Of a stretch of DNA of 64,000 nucleotides, positions 1 to 9,641 are shown piece after piece. The translations under genes and the position numbers were made by a program. Positions within the stretch are counted from its first letter, which is position 1. Each line of letters opens with the position of its first letter. This DNA comes from Leptospira fainei serovar Hurstbridge str. BUT 6 (lineage in GTDB: Bacteria; Spirochaetota; Leptospiria; Leptospirales; Leptospiraceae): positions 1,758,001-1,822,000 of the forward strand of contig NZ_AKWZ02000010.1 of the NCBI RefSeq assembly GCF_000306235.2, written 5' to 3'. A model generated the notes under the pieces. It saw only the letters and a list, made by a program, of their open reading frames with translations. It had not been told where the DNA came from and searched no databases.

Positions 1-1
1 T

Positions 2-652
2 TTGGAATTTCCTACCGGCAATTTAAAGGTTCATTCGAAGCAGATTCGCTTGCAAAGAAGCCTTTCTAATATGGGGGAATTATCACTTAATGTTAAGTTA
101 ATTCCATATCAATCCAGGCTGGAAGGAAAACTTTCCGGAGTTGCGGATGCGAAAATTAGTTCCTATTTTACGTACGGGAACGAGAGTCCGTATTTCAATT
201 TCGATTTCGAAGGCGTTCAGCTCCCTTGGAAAGTTCCGGCATTTCGATTTTGCGGAAAAGATTTAATTCCGGAAACCGTTACGGGAAAAGGGAACATTCG
301 GTTTTTTGGAAATAATTTCCTGGATTTTTACGATCATTTCAATCTAAGCTTGCAGGAAGTTCGGCTTAACGGTCTTCGCTGGAAGGGGGCGGCCAATTTT
401 CCTTTGCCGCTTCAACCGGATTTTGAAATGGAGTTCGATTACAGCGACCCGGGTAATCCGCCGTTACGTAACCTTTCCTGGAAGTCGGGGAATTTTAATG
501 CGACAGCTGCAGTTTACGTAGAGCCTTCCGCTTTGCGTTATTCCATCACTGGAAGTTCCCAATCGACTTCGTCGGATTCGTTTATTCCCGCAGTTTCGAC
601 TCCGTTCTTTACAAAGTTTCGCGAAACTAAAGACGGCTGTATTTTAGAGTGA
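2..652 (+). CDS. C-terminal part of an unrecognised beta-rich protein (5' end outside window)
   Basis: An open frame runs from the left edge to a TGA at 650-652, giving at least 216 residues. The apparent TTG start at position 2 is only the window edge, so the true start is probably upstream. The sequence alternates hydrophobic and polar residues with many aromatics and glycines, as in beta-rich envelope proteins, and has no transmembrane helix. An AsmA- or GspN-like periplasmic protein is possible but I see no motif that proves it. It converges on lpxB, 37 bases away. Confidence 0.6.
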   Translation: MEFPTGNLKVHSKQIRLQRSLSNMGELSLNVKLIPYQSRLEGKLSGVADAKISSYFTYGNESPYFNFDFEGVQLPWKVPAFRFCGKDLIPETVTGKGNIRFFGNNFLDFYDHFNLSLQEVRLNGLRWKGAANFPLPLQPDFEMEFDYSDPGNPPLRNLSWKSGNFNATAAVYVEPSALRYSITGSSQSTSSDSFIPAVSTPFFTKFRETKDGCILE

Positions 653-661
653 TACTATCTC

Positions 662-699
662 GAAACATTAACGAATCTTTATGGATTTTTTAATGTTTC
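662..699. terminator. Inverted repeat between convergent genes
   Basis: Perfect 10-base arms GAAACATTAA (662-671) and TTAATGTTTC (690-699) flank an 18-base loop. The right arm contains the last codons and stop of lpxB. The position between two converging genes suggests a bidirectional terminator, but the stem is AT-rich and lacks a clear U run, so this is tentative. Confidence 0.35.
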
Positions 700-1967
700 T
701 CTTTTAGAAAATGAACGATCGCTTTTGCTGCATTTCGCGCAGTAGGATCTTCTCCTAAAGATTGCTTTACGGAAGAGATTTCTTCTATCATCGCGTTTCT
801 ATATTTTTTATTCTTCAGGATCGCAAGGGCCTCTTCGCGGGCGATTTCCGGCGTGCATTCGGCTTGAATCAATTCCCGCGCGGTTTCTCTTCCCGAGAGA
901 ATATTAACTAACCCGATAAACGGAGTTCTAATAAAGCGGGAAGCGATTACATAAGTTAAAAAGCTGACTTTATACAGGATGATCATCGGCTTTTCAAAAT
1001 ATACGACTTCTAACGTGGCGGTACCCGATGCTACAAGGACCAAATCGGCAGCCTCGATGGCACGCAACGATCGATCGAAATAGTATTCGATATTCAATCC
1101 CGGAAGCTGAGCCTGCGCATGTTCGATGGATTTTTGTATATATTCTTCTTCTTTAATATTGATGTTAGGAAGAAGAAATCGGACATGTTTTTTTTCCGCT
1201 TCTAAATCGGAATGCAGAAGTTTTGCAGTCTGTATCAGAGTTCCTAAAATGCGCCGAATCTCTCCGCCTCGAGATCCCGGCATTAATGTTACGATAAACG
1301 AAGAATGAGGACGATCTTCCCCGGTATTCGGAATCGGCAGCTCCTTCTTGATTTTTTCCTTTATCCGCTGGGCAATCGGATGGCCGACAAAAACGCTACG
1401 GATCTCGTATTTATCATAAAGCTCCTTTTCAAAAGGAAAGAGAACCAGCATTAAATCCACGTTTTCTTTGATGGTAAAGATTCGATCGAATTTCCAAGCC
1501 CATAGTTGCGGAGAAACGTAGAAGATGACTTTAATACCGAGGGCTTTTAACCGCTCGGCCAACCGTAAGTTAAATCCCGGATAATCGACTAATACTGCGT
1601 GCGTGCATGAACGCGCAATAGCTTCGTCCACCAGCTTTTCCATAAGCGCTTTCAGAAATTTATATTTGAATAAGACGGCAGTGAAGCCGATCACCGATAA
1701 CTCTTCCATATTTTCAATGGAGTCGAAGCCTTCTTCGATCATTCGGGGGCCGCCTACACCGAAGAAAGGCGAATCCGGATAAGACTTTCTTAGTTCCTTG
1801 ATGAGTTCCCCTCCGAGCAGATCGCCTGAATGTTCTCCAGCCAAGAAGAGGAACACAGGCGAGGAACTATCTGTCCATTCTCGAACGATATGTTTGTTCT
1901 TTTCGAGACCTTTCTTATGCTTTTGAGATGCTTTTTTGGATACGGTTGATTTTCGAGAGGTTACCAC
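690..1967 (-). CDS. lpxB: Lipid-A-disaccharide synthase
   Basis: This peripheral membrane GT-B glycosyltransferase joins UDP-2,3-diacylglucosamine to 2,3-diacylglucosamine-1-phosphate, making the lipid A disaccharide. Visible family motifs are FLAGEHSGDLLGG near residue 41, the GVGGPRM segment, the YVSPQLWAW segment, LMPGSRGGEI and ASGTATLE towards the C-terminus. The frame begins with GTG at 1967 and carries about 36 extra Lys-rich residues before the usual LpxB start. No internal ATG sits in a better place, so the extension may be real. It overlaps the end of lpxI by 53 bases, which implies coupled translation of consecutive lipid A enzymes. Confidence 0.95.
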   Translation of the reverse strand: MVTSRKSTVSKKASQKHKKGLEKNKHIVREWTDSSSPVFLFLAGEHSGDLLGGELIKELRKSYPDSPFFGVGGPRMIEEGFDSIENMEELSVIGFTAVLFKYKFLKALMEKLVDEAIARSCTHAVLVDYPGFNLRLAERLKALGIKVIFYVSPQLWAWKFDRIFTIKENVDLMLVLFPFEKELYDKYEIRSVFVGHPIAQRIKEKIKKELPIPNTGEDRPHSSFIVTLMPGSRGGEIRRILGTLIQTAKLLHSDLEAEKKHVRFLLPNINIKEEEYIQKSIEHAQAQLPGLNIEYYFDRSLRAIEAADLVLVASGTATLEVVYFEKPMIILYKVSFLTYVIASRFIRTPFIGLVNILSGRETARELIQAECTPEIAREEALAILKNKKYRNAMIEEISSVKQSLGEDPTARNAAKAIVHFLKEKH

Positions 1968-2769
1968 GGCCGATACTCAAGATATGTATTTTCAATTTTT
2001 CGGCAAGGCGAATAAATTCCGTCGGATCGACCACGATGGTTTCTCCTTCTCGAAGAGAGAGGGTTCCGCAATTATTATCTTTCATCGTTTTTAAGGTTTC
2101 CAGGCCCACTGTGGGGAGGTCGAATCTATCGTCTTGACTCGGTTTGGAACTCTTACAAACAACGGCTTTATCTTTCTTTGCGAACGATCCGCCTCGCTCA
2201 ATTGCCTTGTCCGTTCCTTCCACCGCCTCCACTGCGAGCACCGATTTATCCAAAACGATGACGGTTTGTCCAATATCCAGATTCGCGATTTTTTCGGCAT
2301 ATTCCATTCCGAATTCGACATCCGCGAGTTGCTTTTTGTCCAACGGCTTTTTGGTGTACCGACCTTCCGGCAAAAGTAACGATTGCAGATATGTTTTCTG
2401 GGAAAGGATCTTTATTCCTTCTTTTTCGAAATCTTCGGCTATCGTTTTAAAGATAGAGTAATCGTGTTTGTTGACCATTCTCGCTAAGAGAGCGATCGCC
2501 TTTAAATCGAAATTTAAGCTCTTAAAAATGATCTCTTTTTTTACTTTTCCTAAAAGTAAGAGGCGGTCGATCTTGTTGGCTTTGCAGGATTTGAATAGCC
2601 CGCCTATTTTTGCGATATGAATCGGGATGACTCGATCAGGATAATTTCCGGTTTTAAAGTCGGATTCGGCAATGGAAAGAAAAAGCGGATCTTCGCCTGC
2701 GGCCAATGCTTCTCTCATTCCGATTTCCGGAAGGTTGCCTCCTCCCGCTAAGATTCCTAAACGTCCCAA
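1915..2769 (-). CDS. lpxI: UDP-2,3-diacylglucosamine pyrophosphatase LpxI (DUF1009)
   Basis: LpxI hydrolyses UDP-2,3-diacylglucosamine to lipid X and UMP, the step just before LpxB. The 284-residue protein has the LpxI N-terminus (MGRLGILAGGGNLP), the central KKEIIFKSLNFDLKAI segment, and C-terminal motifs including ERGGSFAKKDKAVVCK, FDLPTVGLETL and a GETIVVD segment. Length fits the family. Only 2 bases separate it from the upstream fmdB-like gene and it overlaps lpxB. The presence of LpxI rather than LpxH fits the non-homologous replacement known in several bacterial groups. Confidence 0.94.
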   Translation of the reverse strand: MGRLGILAGGGNLPEIGMREALAAGEDPLFLSIAESDFKTGNYPDRVIPIHIAKIGGLFKSCKANKIDRLLLLGKVKKEIIFKSLNFDLKAIALLARMVNKHDYSIFKTIAEDFEKEGIKILSQKTYLQSLLLPEGRYTKKPLDKKQLADVEFGMEYAEKIANLDIGQTVIVLDKSVLAVEAVEGTDKAIERGGSFAKKDKAVVCKSSKPSQDDRFDLPTVGLETLKTMKDNNCGTLSLREGETIVVDPTEFIRLAEKLKIHILSIGRGNLSKINRIQKSISKA

Positions 2770-2771
2770 GA

Positions 2772-3017
2772 TTATTTGGATGAAGAGTCGGACGGAGTGG
2801 AAGAAGGTGAACCGTTGCCGGAAGAAGATCCGGGAGCCTTATTGTCGGTTACGTAAAATCCCGAGCCTTTAAATATGATTCCGCCACCGTTTGAAATTAG
2901 GCGATCCACTTCGCCATTCTTGCAGAGGATACATTCTTTTAAAGGTTCGTCTTTCATCGATTGAAAGAATTCGAAAGTTTGACCACAGTTTCTGCATCTA
3001 TATTCGTAAGTAGGCAT
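2772..3017 (-). CDS. FmdB-family zinc ribbon protein
   Basis: An 81-residue protein starting MPTYEYRC, the signature of the FmdB/CxxC_CXXC_SSSS regulatory-protein family. CRNC and CILC form the zinc-binding knuckles, followed by a GGGIIFKGSGFYVTD segment and a Ser/Pro-rich disordered tail. The family has no firmly assigned biochemical role, and its members often sit in unrelated operons. Here it lies 34 bases after the SH3 gene and 2 bases before lpxI, so it is likely co-transcribed with them. Confidence 0.9.
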   Translation of the reverse strand: MPTYEYRCRNCGQTFEFFQSMKDEPLKECILCKNGEVDRLISNGGGIIFKGSGFYVTDNKAPGSSSGNGSPSSTPSDSSSK

Positions 3018-3051
3018 TTAGTTTTTCTTTCTCCTTTTGCGATCTTTGCTC

Positions 3052-4485
3052 TTAGAGCTGAAATTTAAATCGGAATGCAGCCAAATTCGAATCCGAGCGC
3101 TTTTCCGGCTGGAGAAGACAAAGCTTATATCTGGTTTCCTCTCCGGGTGAAAATTCTTCCTCCGGTCGGATTCCTTGTAATACGATATTTTCTCCGACTA
3201 GAAGGGAAGCAAGTGCATTGCTTCCGGATTCAGTCGGTGAAATCGCGAGTTGGAATCGGCGCTTGCTCGAAGCATTTCCGATAATATATTTGTTCCTATT
3301 GATTGAGACGCTTTCACTATCAAGGTCGATTTGAAACGCTAGGTTCCAGCTTCCCGGCTGTCCCGAATATAATCTAAACAGAGGAACGCTATCCTCGCCG
3401 CTTAAACTTGCAGTTAAAAATTCCAAGGATCGAAACGGTTCTTCCACTAATCTACAAATTTCTCTATATTTTCCATTTTGAGAGCGATAAAGAACGATTC
3501 CGTAATCGCCGTCTAACGCAATCTTTTCGGTTTTAATATAATCACCGTGAAATCCCGGGGGAGATTGTTCGGGCTCCCAAAATGCGAAGTCCCAGGCTTG
3601 GCTTTTCTCAGAGTCCGAAAATCCGACAAGCATCGACTCGGCTTTCTCCGTCGGAAACGGATCCTCCTCGGTAAACGAAGAAAAGATCCAACCTACGGCC
3701 GGCAATTCCGGAACGAAAACTTGCAGCCAGTTTCCTTTTTTCCCGCCTATCGTTTCCGAACGGGGATCCTTATCCAGGACGAATAGGGAAACTCCCTTTT
3801 TTAATCTGGTTCGACCCGGATTTTCGGTTCCTGGACCCGTTCTAAGATTCGTATTTTCTCCGACATTTTTAAGTTTTCCGCCGAAGAACGAGGACTCTTC
3901 TCGAGTACTCAAAAAACCTAATCTTTCTTCCAGATTTTTTTTATCCGACTCCGAAAGACTCGTTTCTCTTCTTAATGCTTTACGAAGTACTAATGAATAT
4001 TTCGGGCCAAGTACGATCGGATTGCTTTTGGAGAATTCCTTTAGAGATTTGACAAAGCTCGTCTCGTCTTCCCAATCCGAAGCGGTTTCTAAACGATAGG
4101 CGATCGCCTTTTGACGGAGAAAGCTGCCGGGAGACAATTGGGAAAGGAAAACATCCTCGAAAACCGGAAAGGTGACTTCGTTGCCCGTTCCGATATAAGG
4201 AATTTTATAGGCGGAAGAAAAACGAGAGGCCTCCTGAACTTGTTCGGAAGGTTCTAACTTTTTCAATTCCGCATTAAAAGAAACTAACGATTGTGAAGCG
4301 TAAAATAAATCGTACGGGGAAGGATCAGTCAATAAACGAACTGATTTAACGACTTTTTCCCATTTCCCTTTTTTGAAATTTTCATAGATCGTATCGGAAG
4401 GTTTGGGCCAAAATTTCCAAGCCAGAACGACGCACAAAATTAGGATCGCTATTCCGAAAAGAGAAAGGAAAAATCCACGCTTCAA
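3052..4485 (-). CDS. Membrane-anchored protein with bacterial SH3 domain
   Basis: A 477-residue protein with an uncleaved-looking N-terminal membrane segment at about residues 5-24 and a large outside portion. Residues around 205-270 resemble a bacterial SH3 (SH3_3) domain, including NLRTGPGTENPG, KKGVSLFVLD and GNWLQVFVPE followed by GWIFSSF. The rest is not recognised. Such domains often bind peptidoglycan or wall polymers, but that is family knowledge and not shown here. The gene is 21 bases downstream of the TolC-like gene and in the same run as lpxI/lpxB, so an envelope role is a reasonable inference. Confidence 0.8.
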   Translation of the reverse strand: MKRGFFLSLFGIAILILCVVLAWKFWPKPSDTIYENFKKGKWEKVVKSVRLLTDPSPYDLFYASQSLVSFNAELKKLEPSEQVQEASRFSSAYKIPYIGTGNEVTFPVFEDVFLSQLSPGSFLRQKAIAYRLETASDWEDETSFVKSLKEFSKSNPIVLGPKYSLVLRKALRRETSLSESDKKNLEERLGFLSTREESSFFGGKLKNVGENTNLRTGPGTENPGRTRLKKGVSLFVLDKDPRSETIGGKKGNWLQVFVPELPAVGWIFSSFTEEDPFPTEKAESMLVGFSDSEKSQAWDFAFWEPEQSPPGFHGDYIKTEKIALDGDYGIVLYRSQNGKYREICRLVEEPFRSLEFLTASLSGEDSVPLFRLYSGQPGSWNLAFQIDLDSESVSINRNKYIIGNASSKRRFQLAISPTESGSNALASLLVGENIVLQGIRPEEEFSPGEETRYKLCLLQPEKRSDSNLAAFRFKFQL

Positions 4486-4506
4486 AAGTGAACTTAGTCT
4501 CCCGCT

Positions 4507-6093
4507 TTATTCTACGTTTGGAAGCAGTTTATCCACACTCAAATCGAAACGTTCTAAGAGCGTATTCTTTGCGATATAATAGCGCATTAAATCGATATTA
4601 AAATTCACTTTCGCTTGGGTTAAACTAAGCTGGTCTTGAACCAAGGTATCTAAAGCGTTCTTTACAGCCACCGCATCGGCTCGGCCTTGTCGAAAGCTAC
4701 GCAGAACTCCGTTATAATAACTCTGAGTCTCGCGCTCCGTAACGATCGAATTTTTGTATATTCTATAACTTGCTTCTAGAGAATCGATTCTTCCTCTGAC
4801 ATCGTCCCGGACTTGGTTTTTAATGTCCTGTTCCGCGAGCACTGCCTGACGAACTCCGATCTCAGAATCCCGCCTTCCTGCATAAACGCCCTTATCGAAT
4901 AAAGGATAAGAAAACGCTAATTTACTTTGGTAATCCTTGTATTTGAAAGAGGTCACTCCGTCTGCGGGGTCGCTGTAATTCTTTTGCGGAGAAGCGAGAG
5001 TTTGCGCTTGCGAAGCGGCCGTTCCGGAAAGAGTCAAGCTAGGAAGCTGGTTATTCTTCGCATTCTTTAGCAGAACCTCGGCGATCTCTTTCTGTTTAAT
5101 TGCGTTTAAGTAATCCGCTCTCTTTTGGTATGCGATCGCCAAATCCTTAGTATAATCCGGCTTTTCGGGAATTTCTTCCAGCAAATCCGTTTCTTCGGAA
5201 AGTTCGGTTCCATCATCCAATTTAAGTTCGCGAGTCAGTTTTCTTTTGGACTCGTCCTTTTGAACTATTGCCGTCTCAAGTTGACTATCGGCTTGGGCGA
5301 GTAGGGAATTCCATTGATTGACTTCGAAACCTTCGGACAGACCGAGACCTTGCTTACGCATCGTAAGATTACGGATGTCTTTTACGTTTTCCTGAAGTTT
5401 TCTATACGTTTTTAAAGAATGCAGTTTGATCGAATAATCCCAGAAATCCAAAAGCGAGTCCACGATTGCTTGGGAAATTTGTTGCGAGACTTGGTTCTTG
5501 GCAATCTGAGTTTGCTTCTCTAAAATTTTCTCTTCGTTTCGACCTTGATAACCGAATGCGTTTTTCATAAGGTCTTGGCTAAATGTTAAGCGAAGAAAGC
5601 CGGTATATAATGGCGGAAGTCCTAAACCCGAGAAACTTGCAGTGAACGGGTTGCTTTTATCTTCGAATGCGTTCGAGTCGAATCGTCTATTTCCTGCTTC
5701 GATTTTAAAGTACGTTCCCGTAGCCCGAATCGTTTTTTCGATCCCGCCTTTCATCGTATCATCCGAGATTTTGTTACCGGTAAAGACGTTGTTCTGGTTA
5801 AACGGCAATATCGTTTGGTTGAAGGTTCCGTCGGCGACGATTCTCCAGGAATATTTGGATTCGGCTTTTAAATAATCGGAATCCGATTTTACCAATTGGT
5901 ATCGGAGATTCTGGAGGTTAAAGTTACTCTCCAGAGCGCGCTTGACGGTTTCTTCAGTCGTTAATTTGAGTTGTTTCGTGCCCGATTGGGCAAGTAAGCC
6001 GAATTGGGACACAACTAGGATGGCCCCCCAGGCAAACGCTTTCACAGCAGAAATGTATGAAAATCGCTTTGATTGTTCCTGGTAGTCTTTCAT
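4507..6093 (-). CDS. TolC-family outer membrane efflux protein
   Basis: A 528-residue protein with a hydrophobic export signal at about residues 14-36 and the two-repeat helical organisation of TolC proteins. LTTEETVKRALESNFNLQNLRYQL near the start is the first repeat, and a second repeat begins near EKPDYTKDLAIAYQKRADYL. It would form a trimeric outer-membrane channel with a periplasmic tunnel. A strong ribosome-binding site (AGGAGG) precedes the ATG at 6093. No inner-membrane pump or adaptor is adjacent; it instead sits between sucD and the SH3-FmdB-lpxI-lpxB genes. Confidence 0.88.
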   Translation of the reverse strand: MKDYQEQSKRFSYISAVKAFAWGAILVVSQFGLLAQSGTKQLKLTTEETVKRALESNFNLQNLRYQLVKSDSDYLKAESKYSWRIVADGTFNQTILPFNQNNVFTGNKISDDTMKGGIEKTIRATGTYFKIEAGNRRFDSNAFEDKSNPFTASFSGLGLPPLYTGFLRLTFSQDLMKNAFGYQGRNEEKILEKQTQIAKNQVSQQISQAIVDSLLDFWDYSIKLHSLKTYRKLQENVKDIRNLTMRKQGLGLSEGFEVNQWNSLLAQADSQLETAIVQKDESKRKLTRELKLDDGTELSEETDLLEEIPEKPDYTKDLAIAYQKRADYLNAIKQKEIAEVLLKNAKNNQLPSLTLSGTAASQAQTLASPQKNYSDPADGVTSFKYKDYQSKLAFSYPLFDKGVYAGRRDSEIGVRQAVLAEQDIKNQVRDDVRGRIDSLEASYRIYKNSIVTERETQSYYNGVLRSFRQGRADAVAVKNALDTLVQDQLSLTQAKVNFNIDLMRYYIAKNTLLERFDLSVDKLLPNVE

Positions 6094-6129
6094 AGTAACC
6101 TCCTATTTGTGCCCCAAATTAGACCGGTT

Positions 6130-7014
6130 TTAGCCGATCGCCTTCTTCATTTTTTCGCCGACTTCGGCGATGGATTGACAGACGTGGATACCCGCTTCGC
6201 TCATCGCTTTCATTTTTGAGGAAGCAGTTCCCATTCCGCCGCTGATGATGGCGCCCGCATGGCCCATTCTCTTACCCGGAGGTGCGGTTTGTCCTGCAAT
6301 AAAACCTACGACCGGTTTTTTTACATTGTGTTTAATGTATTCGGCAGCTTCTTCTTCGGAAGTCCCGCCGATCTCACCGATCATGACAATCCCTTTCGTT
6401 TCAGAATCTTCGTTTAAGAGTTTGACCGCTTCAGTATGGTTCATGCCCGGAACCGGGTCTCCGCCGATACCGATTACCGTGGATTGTCCCAGATTCTGCT
6501 GACTTAACTGCGCGACTGACTCGTAGGTTAGGGTTCCTGAACGGGAAACGATCCCGATCGAGCCTGCCTGGTGAATAAATCCGGGCATAATACCCATTTT
6601 TACATGGTATTTGGGAGAAATTATCCCGGGACAGTTCGGGCCGATCAAGCGCGTTTTAGAGCTTCTAAGGGCACTGTATACCTTGAGCATATCGTGAGTC
6701 GGGATTCCTTCGGTGATACAAACCACCAATGGAATTTCATTGAAGATTCCTTCTAGGATTGCATCCGCTGCAAAAGGAGGCGGGACGAATATGATAGAAG
6801 CGTTGGCTCCCTCCTTCAAAATCGCGTCTTTTAGACTATTAAAAACCGGAACCGCTTTACCGACCAGATCCGCTTTCTGTCCGCCTTTTCCGGGAGTGAC
6901 TCCGCCGACTACGTTGGTTCCGTATTCGATCATTTGTTGAGCATGAAAGGATCCTTCTTTTCCAGTGATCCCTTGGACTACCACTCGGGTGTTGCTATCT
7001 ACTAATACTGCCAT
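6130..7014 (-). CDS. sucD: Succinyl-CoA synthetase, alpha subunit
   Basis: The alpha subunit binds CoA and carries the phosphohistidine intermediate of succinyl-CoA synthetase in the citric acid cycle. The 294-residue sequence has the CoA-binding Rossmann start [14 protein letters not shown], the [10 protein letters not shown] segment, and the active-site [12 protein letters not shown] with His252 as the expected phosphorylated residue. It lies 24 bases downstream of sucC, in the usual beta-alpha order. Confidence 0.97.
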   Translation of the reverse strand: MAVLVDSNTRVVVQGITGKEGSFHAQQMIEYGTNVVGGVTPGKGGQKADLVGKAVPVFNSLKDAILKEGANASIIFVPPPFAADAILEGIFNEIPLVVCITEGIPTHDMLKVYSALRSSKTRLIGPNCPGIISPKYHVKMGIMPGFIHQAGSIGIVSRSGTLTYESVAQLSQQNLGQSTVIGIGGDPVPGMNHTEAVKLLNEDSETKGIVMIGEIGGTSEEEAAEYIKHNVKKPVVGFIAGQTAPPGKRMGHAGAIISGGMGTASSKMKAMSEAGIHVCQSIAEVGEKMKKAIG

Positions 7015-7038
7015 GTTTGTTTAAGTATACCTAATCTC

Positions 7039-8211
7039 TTATTTAATGGCTTCTGCCACTTTTTTCGCTGCGGTCCGCAGATCTTCTTCCGCGATGATAT
7101 TCAGGCCGGATTCGTTCAGTATCCGTTTTCCTTCTTCCGCGTTGGTCCCTTTCAATCGCACTACGAGAGGAACATTGATATTCACCGCTTTGGCCGCCTC
7201 AATGATACCGGTCGCGACTCGATCGCAACGTACGATTCCGCCAAAGATATTTACGAAAATTCCTTTTACGTTCGGATCACCTAAAATCAGTTTAAATCCG
7301 TTCGTTACCGTGGTCACGTTCGCTCCACCGCCGACGTCCAAAAAGTTTGCAGGCTCGGCTCCGGCTAATTTTACGATGTCCATGGTAGCCATCGCGAGAC
7401 CGGCTCCGTTAACCATACAGCCGATATTTCCATCCAATTTTACGTAATTAATATTGTATTCGCTGGCTTTGACTTCTAAAGGATCCTCTTCAGAAATATC
7501 ACGGAATGCCGCGTTGTCCGGATGACGATAGAGTGCATTTTCATCCAGGTCCATTTTACAATCTCCGGCGACGATTTCGTTTTCCTTGGTTAAGATCAAC
7601 GGGTTGATCTCCAAAAGAGACGCGTCTTCTTTGATATAAGCTTGGTAAATGGAAGAAAGTAAAGCTTTGAAGGATTTATGAGATTCGACAGGCAATTCAA
7701 GGTCGAAAGCGAGTTGCGAAGCTTGGCTCGGCTGCAATCCGATTCCAGGATCTAATGCGATTTTTAGGATTTTTTCGGGATGAGTTTCCGCGACTTCTTC
7801 GATCTCCATTCCGCCTTCCGTGGAAGCCATGATGATCGTTTTCCGAACGGAGCGGTCCAAAAGAATACTTAGATAATATTCTTTTGCGATATTGATTCCT
7901 TGCTCTAGATAAACTTTTAGAACTTTTTTTCCCTCGTGCCCGGTTTGGGGAGTAACGAGCTGCATGCCTAGAATTTTATCAACGGCGGCGAGAGCGTCGT
8001 CTTTCGTCTTAGTCACTTTGACTCCGCCACCTTTTCCGCGCCCGCCGGCATGGATCTGAGCTTTTACGACTACGACAGGAGTTCCGGTTTTTCCGGATAC
8101 TTCGTCGTAAGCTTTTGCTCCGTCTGTTTTTTGATCTATAACTACGCCGAAGGGAACCTTCGCGTTATGGCGTCTCAGGATTTCTTTCGCCTGGTACTCA
8201 TGAATTTTCAT
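7039..8211 (-). CDS. sucC: Succinyl-CoA synthetase, beta subunit
   Basis: The beta subunit supplies the nucleotide-binding ATP-grasp domain and half of the active site. At 390 residues it matches the family length. It starts [12 protein letters not shown] and contains the ATP-grasp loop [21 protein letters not shown] and [13 protein letters not shown]. The gene heads the sucC-sucD pair; the region upstream is gene-free. Confidence 0.97.
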   Translation of the reverse strand: MKIHEYQAKEILRRHNAKVPFGVVIDQKTDGAKAYDEVSGKTGTPVVVVKAQIHAGGRGKGGGVKVTKTKDDALAAVDKILGMQLVTPQTGHEGKKVLKVYLEQGINIAKEYYLSILLDRSVRKTIIMASTEGGMEIEEVAETHPEKILKIALDPGIGLQPSQASQLAFDLELPVESHKSFKALLSSIYQAYIKEDASLLEINPLILTKENEIVAGDCKMDLDENALYRHPDNAAFRDISEEDPLEVKASEYNINYVKLDGNIGCMVNGAGLAMATMDIVKLAGAEPANFLDVGGGANVTTVTNGFKLILGDPNVKGIFVNIFGGIVRCDRVATGIIEAAKAVNINVPLVVRLKGTNAEEGKRILNESGLNIIAEEDLRTAAKKVAEAIK

Positions 8212-8214
8212 TAA

Positions 8215-8732
8215 TTGGCCTTTTTATTGGGGTTAAGAAGGATACGAATCGCTTTTTCTAAGGATTTTACGCCGGAATTTCCTGTCCATTCCTTTCGTAC
8301 ACAATTTACGGAACCGAGACATAGACAGTCCCGTAGTCGGTTCTATTGTTTCCGATTTCCTAACTATGGAGGCTCTGTTTATTCAAACTGGCGAATAGTC
8401 CTAACGGTTTGGCAAAATTTGTATTCGAAAACATGTGGGAGCTCCCACAGATTCTGCCGAGTTAAAATTGTTGCGATAAAATCGATTTGGTGATACGGGG
8501 TTTCTTCGGCAGGGCGCTGGTACCTCCGATCCGGCCCCCGCCCAGGAAGGGTGGGGATTTTTTCCTAAAAACCGCATTGAATCCAATTCCTTAGCAATTG
8601 GAAAAGACATAGGTGGTGAAATTTTTGAAAGAAGAAAAAAGTATTCGGGGACATTGAGGATTGGATCTAATTTGGAAGAAATCCCGCTGCCCTCAAAAGA
8701 TTTCGGTCCTATAAAGGCAGCAGGTTTTTAAT
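8215..8732. other. Gene-free stretch between sucC and doxX
   Basis: Both flanking genes read leftwards, so this contains the sucC upstream region and the doxX downstream region. Open frames here are short and include the interspersed repeat copy at 8434-8566. I see no convincing gene or tRNA outside the repeat. Confidence 0.6.
8434..8566 (+). repeat. Interspersed non-coding repeat, copy 1
   Basis: Shared landmarks in order are the palindrome TGTGGGAGCTCCCACA (8434-8449), a GGTACC box, CCGGCCCCC, and a hairpin CCCCGCCC-AGGAA-GGGTGGGG (8536-8556) followed by a T run and CCT. The same order recurs at 20793-20916 and, inverted, at 40143-40288. The end hairpin plus T run looks like a Rho-independent terminator reading rightwards. 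Confidence 0.75.
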
Positions 8733-9176
8733 TTAGAATAAGGTGAGAATGAACTGATCGATGGAATATAATCCTCCGCCGGTGAAACCGAGAGTTAACG
8801 CGATTCCAATCGCTAATAGATGGAACTCAAATCCTTCCCCTTTTTGAGCTCCGTACCAGTTCATAAAAAAACCGTTTCCCTTATGGGTGAGGGCGGCTCC
8901 GACCATAATGATTCCGATGCTTATCGCCGAAAAGCGAGTTAGAAAACCCAATAGAACGGCCGCAGATCCGAGAGATTCTCCGAGTATTACGAGAGTGGCA
9001 ACGATTGCAGGCAGGCCCGCTTGTTGGGTCAGATATCCAAAGGTTCCTTTAAAGCCGTAACCACCAAACCAGCCTAAAAGCTTTTGAGCTCCGTGAGGAA
9101 AGATCACTGCGGCAAGTGTGATACGAAGAATCAGAGGGGCCAGGTCCTCATTCGTGGAAAGTAAAGTTTCTAACAT
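8733..9176 (-). CDS. DoxX family membrane protein
   Basis: A 147-residue protein with about four membrane helices. The DoxX signature is visible in LAPLILRITLAAVIFPHGAQKLLGWFGGYG near the start and in the GESLGSAAVLLGFLTR and FHLLAIGIALTLGFTGGG segments. DoxX-type proteins are linked to oxidoreductase membrane complexes and stress responses, but the function is not fixed. A ribosome-binding site (AGGAG) precedes ATG 9176. A 30-base dyad lies 165 bases upstream. Confidence 0.88.
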   Translation of the reverse strand: MLETLLSTNEDLAPLILRITLAAVIFPHGAQKLLGWFGGYGFKGTFGYLTQQAGLPAIVATLVILGESLGSAAVLLGFLTRFSAISIGIIMVGAALTHKGNGFFMNWYGAQKGEGFEFHLLAIGIALTLGFTGGGLYSIDQFILTLF

Positions 9177-9641
9177 TGTTCTGCTCCTTATTTATGCCTC
9201 GTTCCTATAAACGGGACAATTAGTTCATGTGTTAATGCTTTAAATGTGAAGTATTTGAAGCAAGCTATTTTTGTCCGTAGGTCTAACTTTTCATGAAAAA
9301 TAAAGGAGAGGTATTCAGGAAAAACGGAATGCTCTTTTGATGTAATAACAGAATTTATTCTGTTATTACAGAAATTGCTCTAATACTATTCGCCTAATCC
9401 TATAAATAGCGGGTTTGTCTAAGTCGATTGAGGGTGGGATCTTGGATTTTTACGATCTAGCCGTAGTCTCCCAAGAGAGTTTTTGAAATCAGGGATTCTG
9501 ACCCTTTCTAAGTACTCGGATATCTAAGATCACTCGCAGTCGGATTGTCAGGATCCTCCCAGAGGAATTATCTCTCTTGCCTCTAAGAAAGGATAGAATC
9601 CGGAAATCAATTTTCCGCTTAGGAAATTTTTCCCAATCCGT
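9177..9641. other. Gene-free stretch upstream of doxX
   Basis: No credible coding frame was seen. The stretch holds the upstream region of doxX with the dyad at 9341-9370, and the downstream flank of ruvA. Confidence 0.6.
9341..9370. promoter_or_regulatory. 30-base perfect dyad, candidate operator
   Basis: Arms TGTAATAACAGAAT (9341-9354) and ATTCTGTTATTACA (9357-9370) are exact reverse complements separated by TT. The size and symmetry suit a dimeric transcription-factor site. The nearest downstream start on the minus strand is doxX. No regulator gene is adjacent. Confidence 0.5.

Noticed and set aside
8401..8610. Minus-strand open frame of 69 codons inside repeat copy 1
   Set aside because: It crosses the interspersed repeat, and a similar frame (20679-21086) crosses copy 2 with a related peptide, which is explained by repeat sequence and not by coding. 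No ribosome-binding site.
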